A DNA stretch of 64,000 nucleotides from Inquilinus sp042743185 (GCF_042743185.1 NZ_JBHYMS010000004.1:124001-188000), one strand, 5' to 3'. Numbered from the stretch's first letter, positions 35,575 through 45,321 are shown. The notes: generated by a model from the letters alone, not told the origin. Numbers and translations are program-made.

Positions 35575-36974
35575 CCAAGACAGGGACACGCATCACCATG
35601 CCCGCCGTGACCAACGCCGTCGCCCGGCGTGACATCGCCTTCCACATCCACTCTCAAACCAATCCGAAGCTGTTCGAGGAGAAAGGGCCGCTCGTCGTGG
35701 CGCGTGGGGAGGGGGCCCGCATCTATGACGGCTCCGGCCAAGTCTATATCGACGCCATGGCCGGGCTCTGGTGTGCCTCGCTCGGGTTCGCCAACGAGCG
35801 TCTCGCCGCCGCCGCCACAAAGCAATATTCGCAGCTCGGCTTCTACCACACCTTTTTCCACCGAACGTCGGATGCAGTGGCGAGCCTCGCCGAGAAACTG
35901 GTGGAGTTGACCGGGATGGTCGGCGGCAAGGCATATTTTGCGACGTCGGGCTCGGAGGCGAACGAGACCATGGTCAAGCTCGCCTGGATCTATCACACGG
36001 TCCGCGGCAAGCCTGCCAAGCGCAAGGTGATCGCCCGCGACCGAGCCTTTCACGGTTCCACTATTGCCGCCGCTTCGATGTGCGGCCTTGAGTTTATGCA
36101 CCGCGAATTCGGGCTGCCGCTACCGGGTTTCCTGCACACCCTCTGCCCCTCGCCCTATCGGGGCATGTTGGCCGGCGAGGACGAGGCCGCCTTCGTCGAG
36201 CGCCTGGCGGCAGAACTCGAAGTCATGATCCTGCATGAGGGCCCGGACACCATTGCGGCGTTCATCGCCGAGCCGATCCATGCGGGCGGCGGCATCATTG
36301 TGCCGCCCGCTGGCTACTTCGCGCGCATCCGGGCCGTGCTGGCGAAATACGACATCCTGTGCCTCGACGATGAGATCGTCTGCGGCTTCGGGCGGACGGG
36401 CAATTGGTTTGGCAAGGAGACGGTCGGCATGAAGCCCGACATGATCGCCCTAGCGAAGGGATTGTCGTCGGCCCATTTCCCGATCTCGGCGGTTGTGGTG
36501 GCGCCCGCGATTTACGACGCACTCTATGAATTCAACCGACAGGGCGGCGCTTTCGGCCACGGCTTCACCAATTCCGGACATCCCGTTGGCGTCGCGGTGG
36601 CGACAGAGGCTATTCGTATCTACGAGGAGATGGGGGTTGTCGACCACGTCCGCCGCATGGGAGCGCGGCTGCGCTCGCATTTCGAGGAGATCGGCCGGGT
36701 CTCGCCGATCGTCGGTGAGGTGCGCGGCGCCGGCCTGATGCTTGGCATCGAACTCGTAGAGGACAAGGCAACGCGCCGCGCATTCCCTCCGGAGCGCCAA
36801 GCTGGTCCCACCTTCGATCGCCTGGCTTATGAGAGCGGTCTAATCGCGCGCTGCATGGGCGACGTGCTCGGCTTCTCGCCTCCGCTAATCGTCGACGAAC
36901 GAGACGTCGATGAGATCGCGGATCGTTGTGCGGCTAGTCTCAAACGTCTAGAGATTTGCCTGTCGGCGGGCTGA
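35571..36974 (+). CDS. Class III PLP-dependent aminotransferase (omega-amino acid/taurine:pyruvate type)
   Basis: A 467-residue protein of normal class III length. Cofactor features: SGSEANETMVKLA, the Asp of CLDDEIVCGFGRTG, and the Schiff-base Lys in MIALAKGLSS. The N-terminal FHIHSQTNP and YHTFFHRTSD stretches resemble beta-alanine or taurine:pyruvate aminotransferases. ATG 35571 is the first start; an ATG at 35598 is an alternative. It is followed by an RpiR regulator on the same strand. The gene's lower GC content suggests acquisition with its regulator. Confidence 0.9.
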   Translation: MTKTGTRITMPAVTNAVARRDIAFHIHSQTNPKLFEEKGPLVVARGEGARIYDGSGQVYIDAMAGLWCASLGFANERLAAAATKQYSQLGFYHTFFHRTSDAVASLAEKLVELTGMVGGKAYFATSGSEANETMVKLAWIYHTVRGKPAKRKVIARDRAFHGSTIAAASMCGLEFMHREFGLPLPGFLHTLCPSPYRGMLAGEDEAAFVERLAAELEVMILHEGPDTIAAFIAEPIHAGGGIIVPPAGYFARIRAVLAKYDILCLDDEIVCGFGRTGNWFGKETVGMKPDMIALAKGLSSAHFPISAVVVAPAIYDALYEFNRQGGAFGHGFTNSGHPVGVAVATEAIRIYEEMGVVDHVRRMGARLRSHFEEIGRVSPIVGEVRGAGLMLGIELVEDKATRRAFPPERQAGPTFDRLAYESGLIARCMGDVLGFSPPLIVDERDVDEIADRCAASLKRLEICLSAG

Positions 36975-37017
36975 CACAAGGCTGTAGCCTGACCGACCGG
37001 CGTGGCCATCATGAGCG

Positions 37018-37884
37018 ATGAGCCACAGCGACGATGCGGAGACTCACGGCATGCTTGGCGAACGGGGTGATGTGCCAACTATTGAGGCGGAGGCGTATCC
37101 AGCGGAGTTACGGCCGCTGGCGTTCATGGAGCGGAACCTCGACAGCTTCCCGCCCGCTCTCGCCCGCGTGACAAAGTATGTACTCGAGAATCCCGAGAAA
37201 GTCGTCCAATACACGCTGCGGGAGCTGAGCAATTTCTCGCGCGCCGGAGAGGCGAGCATCGTCCGCCTCTGCCATATCGTGGGAGCTCCAGGCTTTTCGC
37301 AGCTCAAGATCGCGGTCGCCCGCGAGCTTGCGCTGCGCGACGCTGCGGCACCTTCGCGCGACGCGGGAGATTGCGACTCTCAGGAACAGCTTGCGCATCA
37401 TCTCGCCGCGTCAATCATCGATACAAACGCTGCCTTGGATGGGCGCGCGCTCGACGTCGTCGGCCGGACGCTGCAACGCTGCAACCGTATCGATCTGTTC
37501 GGTTCGGGCGTGTCCGGCATCATCGCTGAACTGTTCTCCTATCGTCTGCTGCGGGCGGGTCTGAATGCACATTGTATCCGTGATGCGGTACTTGCTCACG
37601 AAGTGGCTAACGGGTTGTCTAACGAGACTGCCGCAATAGCGATCTCGGAGTCCGGTGCGACCCGAGAGACCGTCGAGTTCCTTCAAGCTGCGAGGATGGC
37701 GGGGGCCTTCACAATCGCCGTCACTTGCCAGGAGCGGAGCGCGCTTGCCACCCATGCGGAGGCTGTGCTGCTGATGGCAAAGCTCAAGCGCCCGGCCTAT
37801 GGCGGTCACGTGACGCCAGTGGCACGAGCGGTCTTTGTGGCCGAGGCACTGGCAGCTCGCGTTACCCAAGCCAAGCAGAACTGA
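37018..37884 (+). CDS. RpiR-family regulator (HTH plus SIS domain)
   Basis: A 288-residue protein. The helix-turn-helix domain covers residues ~35-105 (YTLRELSNFSRAGEASIVRLC), and a SIS sugar-phosphate isomerase fold spans ~140-270 (IDLFGSGVSGIIAELF, ISESGATRETVE). Family members sense phosphosugars or amino-sugar derivatives. ATG 37018 is given; ATG 37011 is out of frame. It lies 43 bp after the aminotransferase gene and probably controls that gene or the importer across the divergent gap. Confidence 0.88.
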   Translation: MSHSDDAETHGMLGERGDVPTIEAEAYPAELRPLAFMERNLDSFPPALARVTKYVLENPEKVVQYTLRELSNFSRAGEASIVRLCHIVGAPGFSQLKIAVARELALRDAAAPSRDAGDCDSQEQLAHHLAASIIDTNAALDGRALDVVGRTLQRCNRIDLFGSGVSGIIAELFSYRLLRAGLNAHCIRDAVLAHEVANGLSNETAAIAISESGATRETVEFLQAARMAGAFTIAVTCQERSALATHAEAVLLMAKLKRPAYGGHVTPVARAVFVAEALAARVTQAKQN

Positions 37885-38109
37885 TAAGTGGAGCGACACC
37901 ATGGATGAACGCAAAACTGGCTCGATTGGTCCATGAAGTTCACTGAATGCGGACTCTGTTCGGTTACGTGCCCTCCCGTCAGAGACAACGTCCAAGTCGT
38001 CGAGGGGACATTGTCAACTTAAGCTGTCGGAGCACGAAGGGCCTGATCCGCCTCAGCCTCAGCCGGCCTGCACGATGTCTCGCTAGCCTGCGAAGGCAGC
38101 AGTGCGAAA
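37885..38109. other. Scar after the RpiR gene
   Basis: Immediately after the RpiR stop, GGAG and an ATG (37901) open an 11-codon frame (MDERKTGSIGP) that ends at once. It looks like the severed start of a gene that once followed rpiR. The rest shows no gene; it joins the DegT fragment. Confidence 0.45.
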
Positions 38110-38850
38110 CATTCGAATCGTGCAGCGGGAGATCAGAGGGCGCTGGACGTTGAAGTGATCGTATGCGCGATCGACCCGGACGCGGCCGCCCGGGCCCTGC
38201 CCGGCGACACCGCCGCGGTGCTGATCACCCATCTGTTCGGCAACCCGGTGCTGGTGCCGGAGCTGCGGGAAGCGATCCGGGCCACCGGCCGGGTCCGGCT
38301 GGTCGACGACTGCGCCCAGTCGATCGCGGTCACCGCCAGCCGCGACGGCGAGGCGCCGCTGGACAGCGACGCGCTGGCCCTGTCGGGCAACGGCGCCAAG
38401 CATCTCGGCGCCGGCGAGCTCGGCCTGCTCTGCACCACCGATCCAGGGCTGATCGACCATGTCGACCGGGTGTCGCTGACCAGCTCGGCCCGCAACGGCG
38501 AGCGCGTGTTCTCGCCGATGACCGCCGGCTACAACTACCGCCCGAACGTGTTCTCGGCCTCGGTCGCGCTCAGCCGGCTGCCGGAGCTGGACGAGCAGCT
38601 GGCCCAGCGCCGCCAGAATGCGGCCGTGCTCGGCGATCGCCTGGCCGGGCTGCCCGGGCTGCTGCCGCTGTACGATGCCGGCCGGCCGCGGAATTCCTTC
38701 CTCAACTTTCCGATGCGGATCGATCCCGCCCGGCTCGGCCTGCCGCCGGGGCCGGCCGCCCGCGACCTGATCGTCGAGCTGCTGCAGGCCGAGGGCGTGC
38801 CGGTCTGGGTCTGGCTGCGCAAGCTGAAGCCCAGGGAGGCGGCGATGCTC
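38110..38850 (+). pseudogene. Internal fragment of a DegT/DnrJ/EryC1/StrS sugar aminotransferase
   Basis: In-frame homology runs from about ALDVEVIVCAIDPD to LQAEGVPVWVWLR. It includes DDCAQSIA and the PLP-lysine segment GNGAKHLGAGELGLL, followed by the family's FSPMTAGYNYRPN. Both the first ~100 residues and the C-terminal third are missing. The open frame continues into unrelated sequence from ~38815, so the apparent 400-residue protein is an artefact of a junction. Confidence 0.75.
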
Positions 38851-39012
38851 GCAAAAGTGCGTCGCAGAGTGGATCCGGCCGTTCGAACCCGACTGGGTGT
38901 CAGTCCACGGCTTCCAGTGCCAACGGCCGAAGCGCTTCATGCACGGCCGAGTGATCTTCCTGGGCGACGCCGCCCATGTGGTCTCGCCCTTTGGCGTCCG
39001 CGGCGGCAAAGC
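38850..39012 (+). pseudogene. Fragment of an FAD-dependent aromatic monooxygenase
   Basis: In a different frame from the DegT fragment, WIRPFEPDWVSVHGFQ and VIFLGDAAHVVSPFGVRGG match the C-terminal FAD-binding GD motif of flavin monooxygenases such as MhpA-type hydroxylases. About 50 residues remain. No start or stop belongs to it. Confidence 0.65.
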
Positions 39013-39163
39013 CCCGCCGGTGCTCCGGCGAGGCTTTGCTCCGGCCGCCGCCGATCAGGCACAGCCGCCACCATGAACGGACCGGCTGATCCAAACGCGC
39101 GATTCCGGACGCCGGATCATTCGTCCCGAATCATCCGTCCATTGTCGGTGCCCGCGATCCGGC

Positions 39164-40678
39164 TCAGAAATTCTTCCAGTCGCCGCTGGCCTCGAAGGCT
39201 GCCGCGGCTTGGTAGATGGCCGCCTCGGCATAGTCCCTGCCGACCAGCATCAGCCCGATCGGAAGGCCGCTGCCGAGGCCGCAGGGCAGGGACATCGCCG
39301 GGTGGCCGGTCACGTCGAACTGCGAGGTGTTGCCGATCATCTCGAAGGCCCGGGTGACGATCTCGGTGATCGAGGCGCCCGGCTCCGGCAGCGGCGTCGC
39401 CTTGATCGGCAGGGTCGGCATCAGCAGCAGATCGTAGTCGGCGAAGGCGGCGTCATAGGCCGCCTTGATCCGGCGCGCCTGGTTCTGCGCCTTGGCGTAG
39501 TAGCGGCCGCGGTAGTGGCTGATGAAGTACTGGCCGGTGAGCATCGAGATCTTGAGGCTCTCGGACAGGTCGTCGGCGCGCTCCCGCCACGCCGCATGCG
39601 CGTCGATCAGGCCGACATTGTAGAGGCCCTTCCAGTTCATCCCCATGCCGTTGCCCAGCATCATCTGCCACTGCAGGCCCTCCAGCGCGATCGGCGCCCA
39701 GATCGAGGCGGCGACGAGATGCTCCGGGATCGAGATCTCGGCGATCTCGGCGCCGAGCGACCGGAACCGCTCGGCCCCGGCCAGCACCTTCTCCTTCACA
39801 TCCGCTTCCAGATTGGCGCCGGCGAAACCCTCGGCAACGACGGCGATCTTCATCCCCTTCACCCCGCGGTCGAGCTCTGCGGTGTAGGAGGTGACCCTGG
39901 GTGCGTATTGCCGCGGGTCCAGCCCGTCGGGGCCGGCCAGCACCTCCAGCAGCAGGGCGTTGTCCGCCACCGTCGCCGTCATCGGCCCGGTGTGGTCGAT
40001 GGTGGATTCGATCGGCATCACGCCGGTGTAGGGCACCAGCCCGTGCGTCGGCTTCATGCCGTAGATGCCGCAGAAGGACGCGGGCATGCGGATGGAGCCG
40101 CCCTGGTCGCCGCCGATCGCCATGTCGACCGCGCCGGCCGCGACCAGCGCGCCGCTGCCGGAGGAGGAGCCGCCGGCCGAGTAGCCGCGCCGGTGCGGGT
40201 TGTGCACCGGCGCCGGCTCGGAGGTGTGGCTGCCGCCGGACAGGCAGAAATACTCGCACACCGCTTTGCCCAGGATGGTGGCGCCAGCGTCGAGCATGCG
40301 GGTGACGATGGTGGCATCGATGTTCGGGACATAGCCTTCGAGGGTCGAGGCGCCGTTCATCATCGGCACGCCGGCGAGGCAGACATTGTCCTTCAGCGCC
40401 ACCGTCTTCCCGGCCAGCTTGCCGCCCGCGGCACCCTTCACCTCGCTCTTCCAGTACCAGGCGTTGAGCGGGTTCTCGGCGGGACCGGGCCGGTAGCCCG
40501 GCGTGCGGGGATAGGTCACCGCCGGCACCTCGTCCGGCAGCTCATCGACCACGTCGTAGGCGGCGAAGCTGCTGCCCATCAGCGACAGGTATTCCGCCGC
40601 CTGGTCGGCGGTCAGGTGCATGCCGAGGCCGGCCGCGATGTCGACCAGCTGCGGAACGGACGGGCGGGTGACGGCCAT
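39164..40678 (-). CDS. Amidase-signature family amidase
   Basis: A 504-residue protein with the Ser-cisSer-Lys triad: K96 (ALKDN), the cis-Ser in GYSAGGSSSGSG (~171) and S195 (GGDQGGSIR). GGGGAG precedes the ATG. It follows the five genes of an amide/urea-type importer in the same direction, 46 bp after LivF, so it probably hydrolyses the imported amide to carboxylate and ammonia in the cytoplasm. Confidence 0.94.
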   Translation of the reverse strand: MAVTRPSVPQLVDIAAGLGMHLTADQAAEYLSLMGSSFAAYDVVDELPDEVPAVTYPRTPGYRPGPAENPLNAWYWKSEVKGAAGGKLAGKTVALKDNVCLAGVPMMNGASTLEGYVPNIDATIVTRMLDAGATILGKAVCEYFCLSGGSHTSEPAPVHNPHRRGYSAGGSSSGSGALVAAGAVDMAIGGDQGGSIRMPASFCGIYGMKPTHGLVPYTGVMPIESTIDHTGPMTATVADNALLLEVLAGPDGLDPRQYAPRVTSYTAELDRGVKGMKIAVVAEGFAGANLEADVKEKVLAGAERFRSLGAEIAEISIPEHLVAASIWAPIALEGLQWQMMLGNGMGMNWKGLYNVGLIDAHAAWRERADDLSESLKISMLTGQYFISHYRGRYYAKAQNQARRIKAAYDAAFADYDLLLMPTLPIKATPLPEPGASITEIVTRAFEMIGNTSQFDVTGHPAMSLPCGLGSGLPIGLMLVGRDYAEAAIYQAAAAFEASGDWKNF

Positions 40679-40724
40679 TGCTGTGCTCCCCTATCGGGCG
40701 TGAGTGAAACGGTGATGCGGGTGG

Positions 40725-41426
40725 CTACGCCATGCCGACGAACTCGGCGACCAGCTCGGGGTCGCGGAACTGCCCAGGGGCCAGGCTGCCGGTGATCCGG
40801 CCCTTCTGGATGGTCAGGATCCGCTGCGACAGCGCGGCGATGAAGTCGAGATTCTGCTCGACCAGGATCAGGGTCAGGCCGCGGCGGGCCCGCAGCCCGT
40901 CCAGCGTCTCCACGATCTCCTCGATGATCGAGGGCTGGATGCCCTCGGTCGGCTCGTCGAGCAGCAGCAGCTTCGGCCGCATGCACAGGCAGCGCGCCAG
41001 GGCCAGCAGCTGCTGCTCGCCGCCGGACAGGGCGCCGCCGCGCCGGTCGAGCAGGCGCTGCAGCCGCGGGAACTCGGTCAGCACCTCGTCGATCACGGTC
41101 CGGTCCTCGCGGGCGGCGGCCATGCCCATCCGCAGGTTCTCCATGACCGACAGGTTCGGGAAGATCTCGCGCCCCTGCGGCACGAAGCCCATCCCGGCCT
41201 TGGCGCGGTCGGCGGTCGGCGCCCGGGTGATGTCGCTTCCCTCGAAGCTCACCGTCCCGGCCGTGGCGGGCAGGTAGCCCATCAGGGTGCGCATCAGCGT
41301 GGTCTTGCCCATGCCGTTGTGGCCGAGGATGCCGACCGACTCCCCGGCCTCGACCGCGAAGCTGACCCCCGCCAGGATCGGGATGCGGCCATAGCCGCCG
41401 TGCAGGCCCTGAACCCTCAGCATCAC
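40725..41426 (-). CDS. Branched-chain/urea-class ABC ATPase, LivF/UrtE type
   Basis: A 233-residue ATPase: Walker A GHNGMGKTT, signature LSGGEQQLLALAR, Walker B LLLLDEPTEGIQP, H-loop VEQN. The segment FPRLQRLLDRRGGALSGG recalls UrtE. The start overlaps the LivG-type stop by four bases. Confidence 0.94.
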   Translation of the reverse strand: MMLRVQGLHGGYGRIPILAGVSFAVEAGESVGILGHNGMGKTTLMRTLMGYLPATAGTVSFEGSDITRAPTADRAKAGMGFVPQGREIFPNLSVMENLRMGMAAAREDRTVIDEVLTEFPRLQRLLDRRGGALSGGEQQLLALARCLCMRPKLLLLDEPTEGIQPSIIEEIVETLDGLRARRGLTLILVEQNLDFIAALSQRILTIQKGRITGSLAPGQFRDPELVAEFVGMA

Positions 41427-42151
41427 GCCGCGACCTTCTTGCCGAGATAGACGTCGCGCACCCGGCCGTCGCGCAGCACCGCGTCGACCGTGTCCTCCAT
41501 CAGCACCCGGCCCTGGTGGAACACCGTGACCGTGCGCGCGATCATGCGGATGAACTGCATGTCGTGCTCGACCACCACCAGCGCGCGGGACTGGTTGATC
41601 TCGCGGATCAGCTCGGCGGTGCGCAGCACCTCGTCATGGGTCATCCCGGCCGCCGGCTCGTCCAGCAGGATCAGCTCCGGATCTGCCGCGATCACCGTGC
41701 CGATCTCGACCCACTGCCGCTGACCGTGCGACAGCTGGCCGACCAGCGTCCCGGCCTGCGCGGTCAGGCGGATCTTCTCCAGCACCTCGTCGACCACGGC
41801 GGCCGTGCGCAGCGGCGTGTGGGTGCGCCGGGCGCCGAGCCAGATGTTCTCGCGCACCGACAGCCCGTTGAACACGTTCGGCACCTGGGTCTTGATGCCG
41901 ACGCCGAGCCGGGCGATCTGGTGCGGGCTGGCGCCGGCGACCGGCCGGCCGCGGAACATGATCGTGCCGGCGCTGGGGGCCAGCTGGCCGGTCAGCATCT
42001 TGAAGAAGGTGCTCTTGCCCGCGCCGTTCGGCCCGATCAGGCAGCGCAGCTCGGCCTCGCGCAGGGTGAAGTCGACCTCGCTGACCGCGGTCACGCCGCC
42101 GAAGCGCATGGTCAGGGCCCTGGTCTCGAGCAGGGGGACCGGCGTCGCCAT
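41423..42151 (-). CDS. Branched-chain/urea-class ABC ATPase, LivG/UrtD type
   Basis: A 242-residue ATPase: Walker A GPNGAGKST, Walker B LILLDEPAAGM, H-loop EHD. The signature reads LSHGQRQWVEIG, the His-containing form found in UrtD-type subunits of urea and short-amide importers rather than amino-acid ones. That supports an amide substrate for the system. Confidence 0.94.
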   Translation of the reverse strand: MATPVPLLETRALTMRFGGVTAVSEVDFTLREAELRCLIGPNGAGKSTFFKMLTGQLAPSAGTIMFRGRPVAGASPHQIARLGVGIKTQVPNVFNGLSVRENIWLGARRTHTPLRTAAVVDEVLEKIRLTAQAGTLVGQLSHGQRQWVEIGTVIAADPELILLDEPAAGMTHDEVLRTAELIREINQSRALVVVEHDMQFIRMIARTVTVFHQGRVLMEDTVDAVLRDGRVRDVYLGKKVAA

Positions 42152-42152
42152 G

Positions 42153-43202
42153 TCACTCGGCCTCCTTCAGCGCGCCGAGGCTGTCGGCGGCCCGGCCGGC
42201 GCGCCGGCGGAGCAGGGCGACCAGCCGGCCGCAGAGATCCTGCACCGTCGGCACCAGCCCGCGGCGCAGCAGCAGCACGAAGGCGATCAGGATGACGCCG
42301 AGCACCAGGTTGGCGTTGAACGCCTGCTGCGTGCCGATCTGTGCCACCAGGTACTGGATCAGGACGCAGCCGATCACCGGCCCGATCAGGGTGCCCAGGC
42401 CGCCGACCGTGACCCAGATGATGATCTCGGCCGACAGGGCGAGGCTGAAGATCGTCGGGCTGACGAAGGCGCCCCAATTGGCATAGAGGCAGCCGGCCAG
42501 CCCGGCGATGCCGCCGCCCACGACGAACACCGCGAGCTTGGTCAGACGCGGGTCGTAGCCCAGCAGGGCGGCGCGGGTCTCGTTCTCGCGGATCGCCACC
42601 GCCACCCGGCCGAAGCGGCTGGCCAGCAGCAGCCGCAGCAGGACGTAGACCAGGATCAGGGCGCCGCCGGTGACGAACCACAGCTCCTCCGGGTCGAGGA
42701 GATAGTCCGGGTTGCCCGGCGCGTTCAGGCCGGGGATCGACGGCATGCCGTTGAAGCCGCCCAGCGCCGCCGTGCCGATGCGGTACTCGTCGCCGGCGGT
42801 GGAGTTGATCAGGTTGAACAGGATCAGCGTCACCGTCAGCGTGATGACGCCGAGATAGACGTCGCTGATCCGGCCGTAGAACATGAAGTAGCCGAGCACC
42901 AGGGCGAACCCCGCCGGCACCAGCACCGCCAGGACCACGGCGCCGGTGCTGTCGCCGAAATTGATCGCGGCGACGGCATAGGCATAGGCGCCGAGGCCGA
43001 AGAAGGCGGTCTGGCCGAAGGACAGGATCCCGCCATAGCCCCAGATGAAGCCGAGGCTGAGGGCCAGGATGCCCATCGCCGCGAACAGCGTGTACTGCAT
43101 CAGGTCGAAGATCTCGACTTGCTGCGGCATCACCACGACGGCGGCGATCGCCGCGGCCAGCGCCGCCGCCTGCGCCAGTTTGGCGAGAGGATGCGAGGTC
43201 AT
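42153..43202 (-). CDS. ABC transporter permease, LivM/UrtC type
   Basis: A 349-residue membrane protein. The frame is open far upstream, but ATG 43202 overlaps the LivH-type stop and fits the family start. Segments GYGGILSFGQTAFFGLGAYAYA and ENETRAALLGYDPRLTKLAVF are usual for LivM proteins. A cytoplasmic Arg-rich tail follows the last helix. Confidence 0.94.
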   Translation of the reverse strand: MTSHPLAKLAQAAALAAAIAAVVVMPQQVEIFDLMQYTLFAAMGILALSLGFIWGYGGILSFGQTAFFGLGAYAYAVAAINFGDSTGAVVLAVLVPAGFALVLGYFMFYGRISDVYLGVITLTVTLILFNLINSTAGDEYRIGTAALGGFNGMPSIPGLNAPGNPDYLLDPEELWFVTGGALILVYVLLRLLLASRFGRVAVAIRENETRAALLGYDPRLTKLAVFVVGGGIAGLAGCLYANWGAFVSPTIFSLALSAEIIIWVTVGGLGTLIGPVIGCVLIQYLVAQIGTQQAFNANLVLGVILIAFVLLLRRGLVPTVQDLCGRLVALLRRRAGRAADSLGALKEAE

Positions 43203-44065
43203 AGGCTGCGCCCGAAGAAGCGGCCGGAGATGCCCTGGGGCAGCACCCGGATCAGGATGATGGCCGAGACGAACAGGGTCACCTCGCCGAACACCGGCGT
43301 GGTCAGATAGGCCGCCATCTGGTTGATGAAGCCGAACAGCCCGGCGGCCGAGGCGGTGCCGGCCAGGATCGCCGAGCCGCCGCCGACCACGGTGATGAAG
43401 GCCTTGGCGACATAGGCCGCCCCCATTGTCGGCACCACGCCGGAGACCGGCGCCAGGAGGCCGCCGGCCAGGCCGGTGATGGCGGCGCCGACGGCGAAGG
43501 TGGCCATGTAGACCCGGTTCGGGCTGACGCCGAGGGCGGCCGCCATATTCGGGTTCTGCATCGTCGCCCGCGCGATCAGCCCGAGCCGGGTGTAGCGCAG
43601 CACCGCCCAGACCGCGGCCAGCAGCAGCGCCGCCATCGCCACCAGGAACAGGGTGTACAGGCTGGAGCGATAGGCGCCGATCGAGAAGCCGCCGAGCGGC
43701 GTCGGCACGCCCTGGATGGTGTTGCCGTAGATCGTCGTCACCAGCCCGACGATGAACAGGCTGAGGCCCCAGGTGGCGAGCATGGTGTCGACCAGTCTTC
43801 CGTACAGGAAGCGGATCAGGCAGCGCTCCACCACCAGGCTGACCGCGCCGACGAACAGCGGCGCCACCACCAGCATCGCCACCCAGACGTTCACCCCGGC
43901 ATTGGTCGAGACCACGGTGGCATAGGCGCCGAGCATCAGGAACTCGCCATGGGCCAGGTTGATGATGCGCATCATCCCGAAGATGACGGCCAGGCCGGTG
44001 CACAGCAGGATCAGGGACGCGACGCCGTTCAGGACGTCGAGCGCGAGTATGGCGGCGAGCTCCAT
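43199..44065 (-). CDS. ABC transporter permease, LivH/UrtB type
   Basis: A 288-residue membrane protein. IINLAHGEFLMLGAYATVV near the N-terminus and QNPNMAAALGVSPNRVYMATFA in the middle are LivH hallmarks. It lies 14 bp after the binding-protein gene and overlaps the LivM-type gene. Confidence 0.94.
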   Translation of the reverse strand: MELAAILALDVLNGVASLILLCTGLAVIFGMMRIINLAHGEFLMLGAYATVVSTNAGVNVWVAMLVVAPLFVGAVSLVVERCLIRFLYGRLVDTMLATWGLSLFIVGLVTTIYGNTIQGVPTPLGGFSIGAYRSSLYTLFLVAMAALLLAAVWAVLRYTRLGLIARATMQNPNMAAALGVSPNRVYMATFAVGAAITGLAGGLLAPVSGVVPTMGAAYVAKAFITVVGGGSAILAGTASAAGLFGFINQMAAYLTTPVFGEVTLFVSAIILIRVLPQGISGRFFGRSL

Positions 44066-44079
44066 CGACCCGGCCCCGC

Positions 44080-45321
44080 TCAGACCTTGATCACGTATTG
44101 CTGGTTGTCGGTCGGCTTCTCGATCAGGTTGCAGACCGCCGCGGTGTCGGCGGGCGGCTGCTGCTCAAAGGTCTCGACCACCGAGAAGTGCCGGTCCTTG
44201 ACGCTGCCGAGATAGGCGTTGCGCGTGGCGTGATGGGTGGCGTGGTCGAGCACGACCTTGCCGGTCGGCCCGTCGAAGCTGATGCCGGTCTCCAGCGCCT
44301 CGATCACCTTCATGCGGTCGAGCGAGCCGGCCTTCTTCACCCCTTCGAGCCACAAATAGAAGCCCTCATAGGTCGCGGCGGCGATCTCGGAGATATAGGG
44401 GATGTCGGCGCCGAACTTGTCCTTCAGCTTCTTGACATAAGTGGCGCTGGCCGGGGTCGTCAGCTCCTCGAAATAGCCGTAGGCGGCGAGCACGCCGTCG
44501 CTCTCCTGCGCGTCCAGCGTGGTCTGCTCGTTGACCAGGCCGAAGGTGGTCGAGGCGATCGGGATCTCCTTCTTCATCCCGGCCGAGGCCCATTGCCGGT
44601 AGAAGGCGGTGTGGTTGCCGCCGACCAGGGCCGACAGGATGATGTCCGGCTTGGCCGCCTGGATCTTGCTGATCGTCGGGCCGAAATTGGTCACGTCCAG
44701 CGGGAAGAAGTCGGTCGACAGGACCTCGCCGCCATTGTCCTGGACGTATTTGGTCATCCACTTGGCGGTGATCTGGCCGTAATTGTAGTCGGCGGCGATG
44801 ATGTAGGCCTTCTTGCCCCAGCTCTTCATCGCCGAAGGGACCAGCTTCTCCACCGTCTGGGCCGGGGTGGTGCCGGTGCAGAAGATGTTGCGGTCGCAGA
44901 CGCCGCCCTCGTACAGCGTGTTGTAGAAGTACAGCACCTTGAACCGGTCGAAGATCGGCCGGATCGCCTCGCGCGAGGCCGAGGTGATGCCGCCATGCAC
45001 GATCGCGACCTTGTCCTTGAGCGCGAGCTGCTGGGCGTACTGGCTGTACATCTGGATCGTCGACTGGGTGTCGTAATGCACCAGCTTCAGCGGCCGGCCC
45101 AAGAGGCCGCCGGCGGCGTTCGCCTCCTCGATCGCGAGCTGCAGGCTGGCGACCATCGGCACGCCGGTGGCCGCGATCGGGCCGGACTGGTCGTGCAGGC
45201 TGCCGACCAGGATCGGGTCGTCGGCGCCGAGGGCGCCGTGCCGCAGGATCGCCGGGCCGGCCAGGAGGCCGGCCGCCGACAGGGCCGTGGTTTTCAGAAC
45301 GTCACGCCGCGAGATCCGCAT
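44080..45321 (-). CDS. HAAT-family amide/urea-binding protein, Tat-type signal
   Basis: A 413-residue periplasmic binding protein. SRRDVLK plus a hydrophobic stretch and ALGA-DD form a twin-arginine signal. The mature part resembles the UrtA/FmdD/AmiC group (GGLLGRPLKLVHYDTQS; VTNFGPTISKIQAAKPDIIL). It is the first gene of the importer operon that ends with an amidase. A dense AT-rich promoter-like stretch precedes it (45335-45400). Confidence 0.92.
   Translation of the reverse strand: MRISRRDVLKTTALSAAGLLAGPAILRHGALGADDPILVGSLHDQSGPIAATGVPMVASLQLAIEEANAAGGLLGRPLKLVHYDTQSTIQMYSQYAQQLALKDKVAIVHGGITSASREAIRPIFDRFKVLYFYNTLYEGGVCDRNIFCTGTTPAQTVEKLVPSAMKSWGKKAYIIAADYNYGQITAKWMTKYVQDNGGEVLSTDFFPLDVTNFGPTISKIQAAKPDIILSALVGGNHTAFYRQWASAGMKKEIPIASTTFGLVNEQTTLDAQESDGVLAAYGYFEELTTPASATYVKKLKDKFGADIPYISEIAAATYEGFYLWLEGVKKAGSLDRMKVIEALETGISFDGPTGKVVLDHATHHATRNAYLGSVKDRHFSVVETFEQQPPADTAAVCNLIEKPTDNQQYVIKV

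Noticed and set aside
37889..37899. Second copy of TGGAGCGACAC, possible RpiR site matching 35381
   Set aside because: Here it is not palindromic and looks like the ribosome site of a truncated gene start at 37901, so the shared 11-mer is weak support for an operator.
38155..39357. A 400-codon open frame as one aminotransferase
   Set aside because: Homology stops near 38815, and a different protein fragment lies in another frame beyond it.
43203..44003. Upstream extension of the LivM frame through the LivH gene
   Set aside because: It is out-of-frame LivH sequence; ATG 43202 overlaps the LivH stop as at the other junctions.
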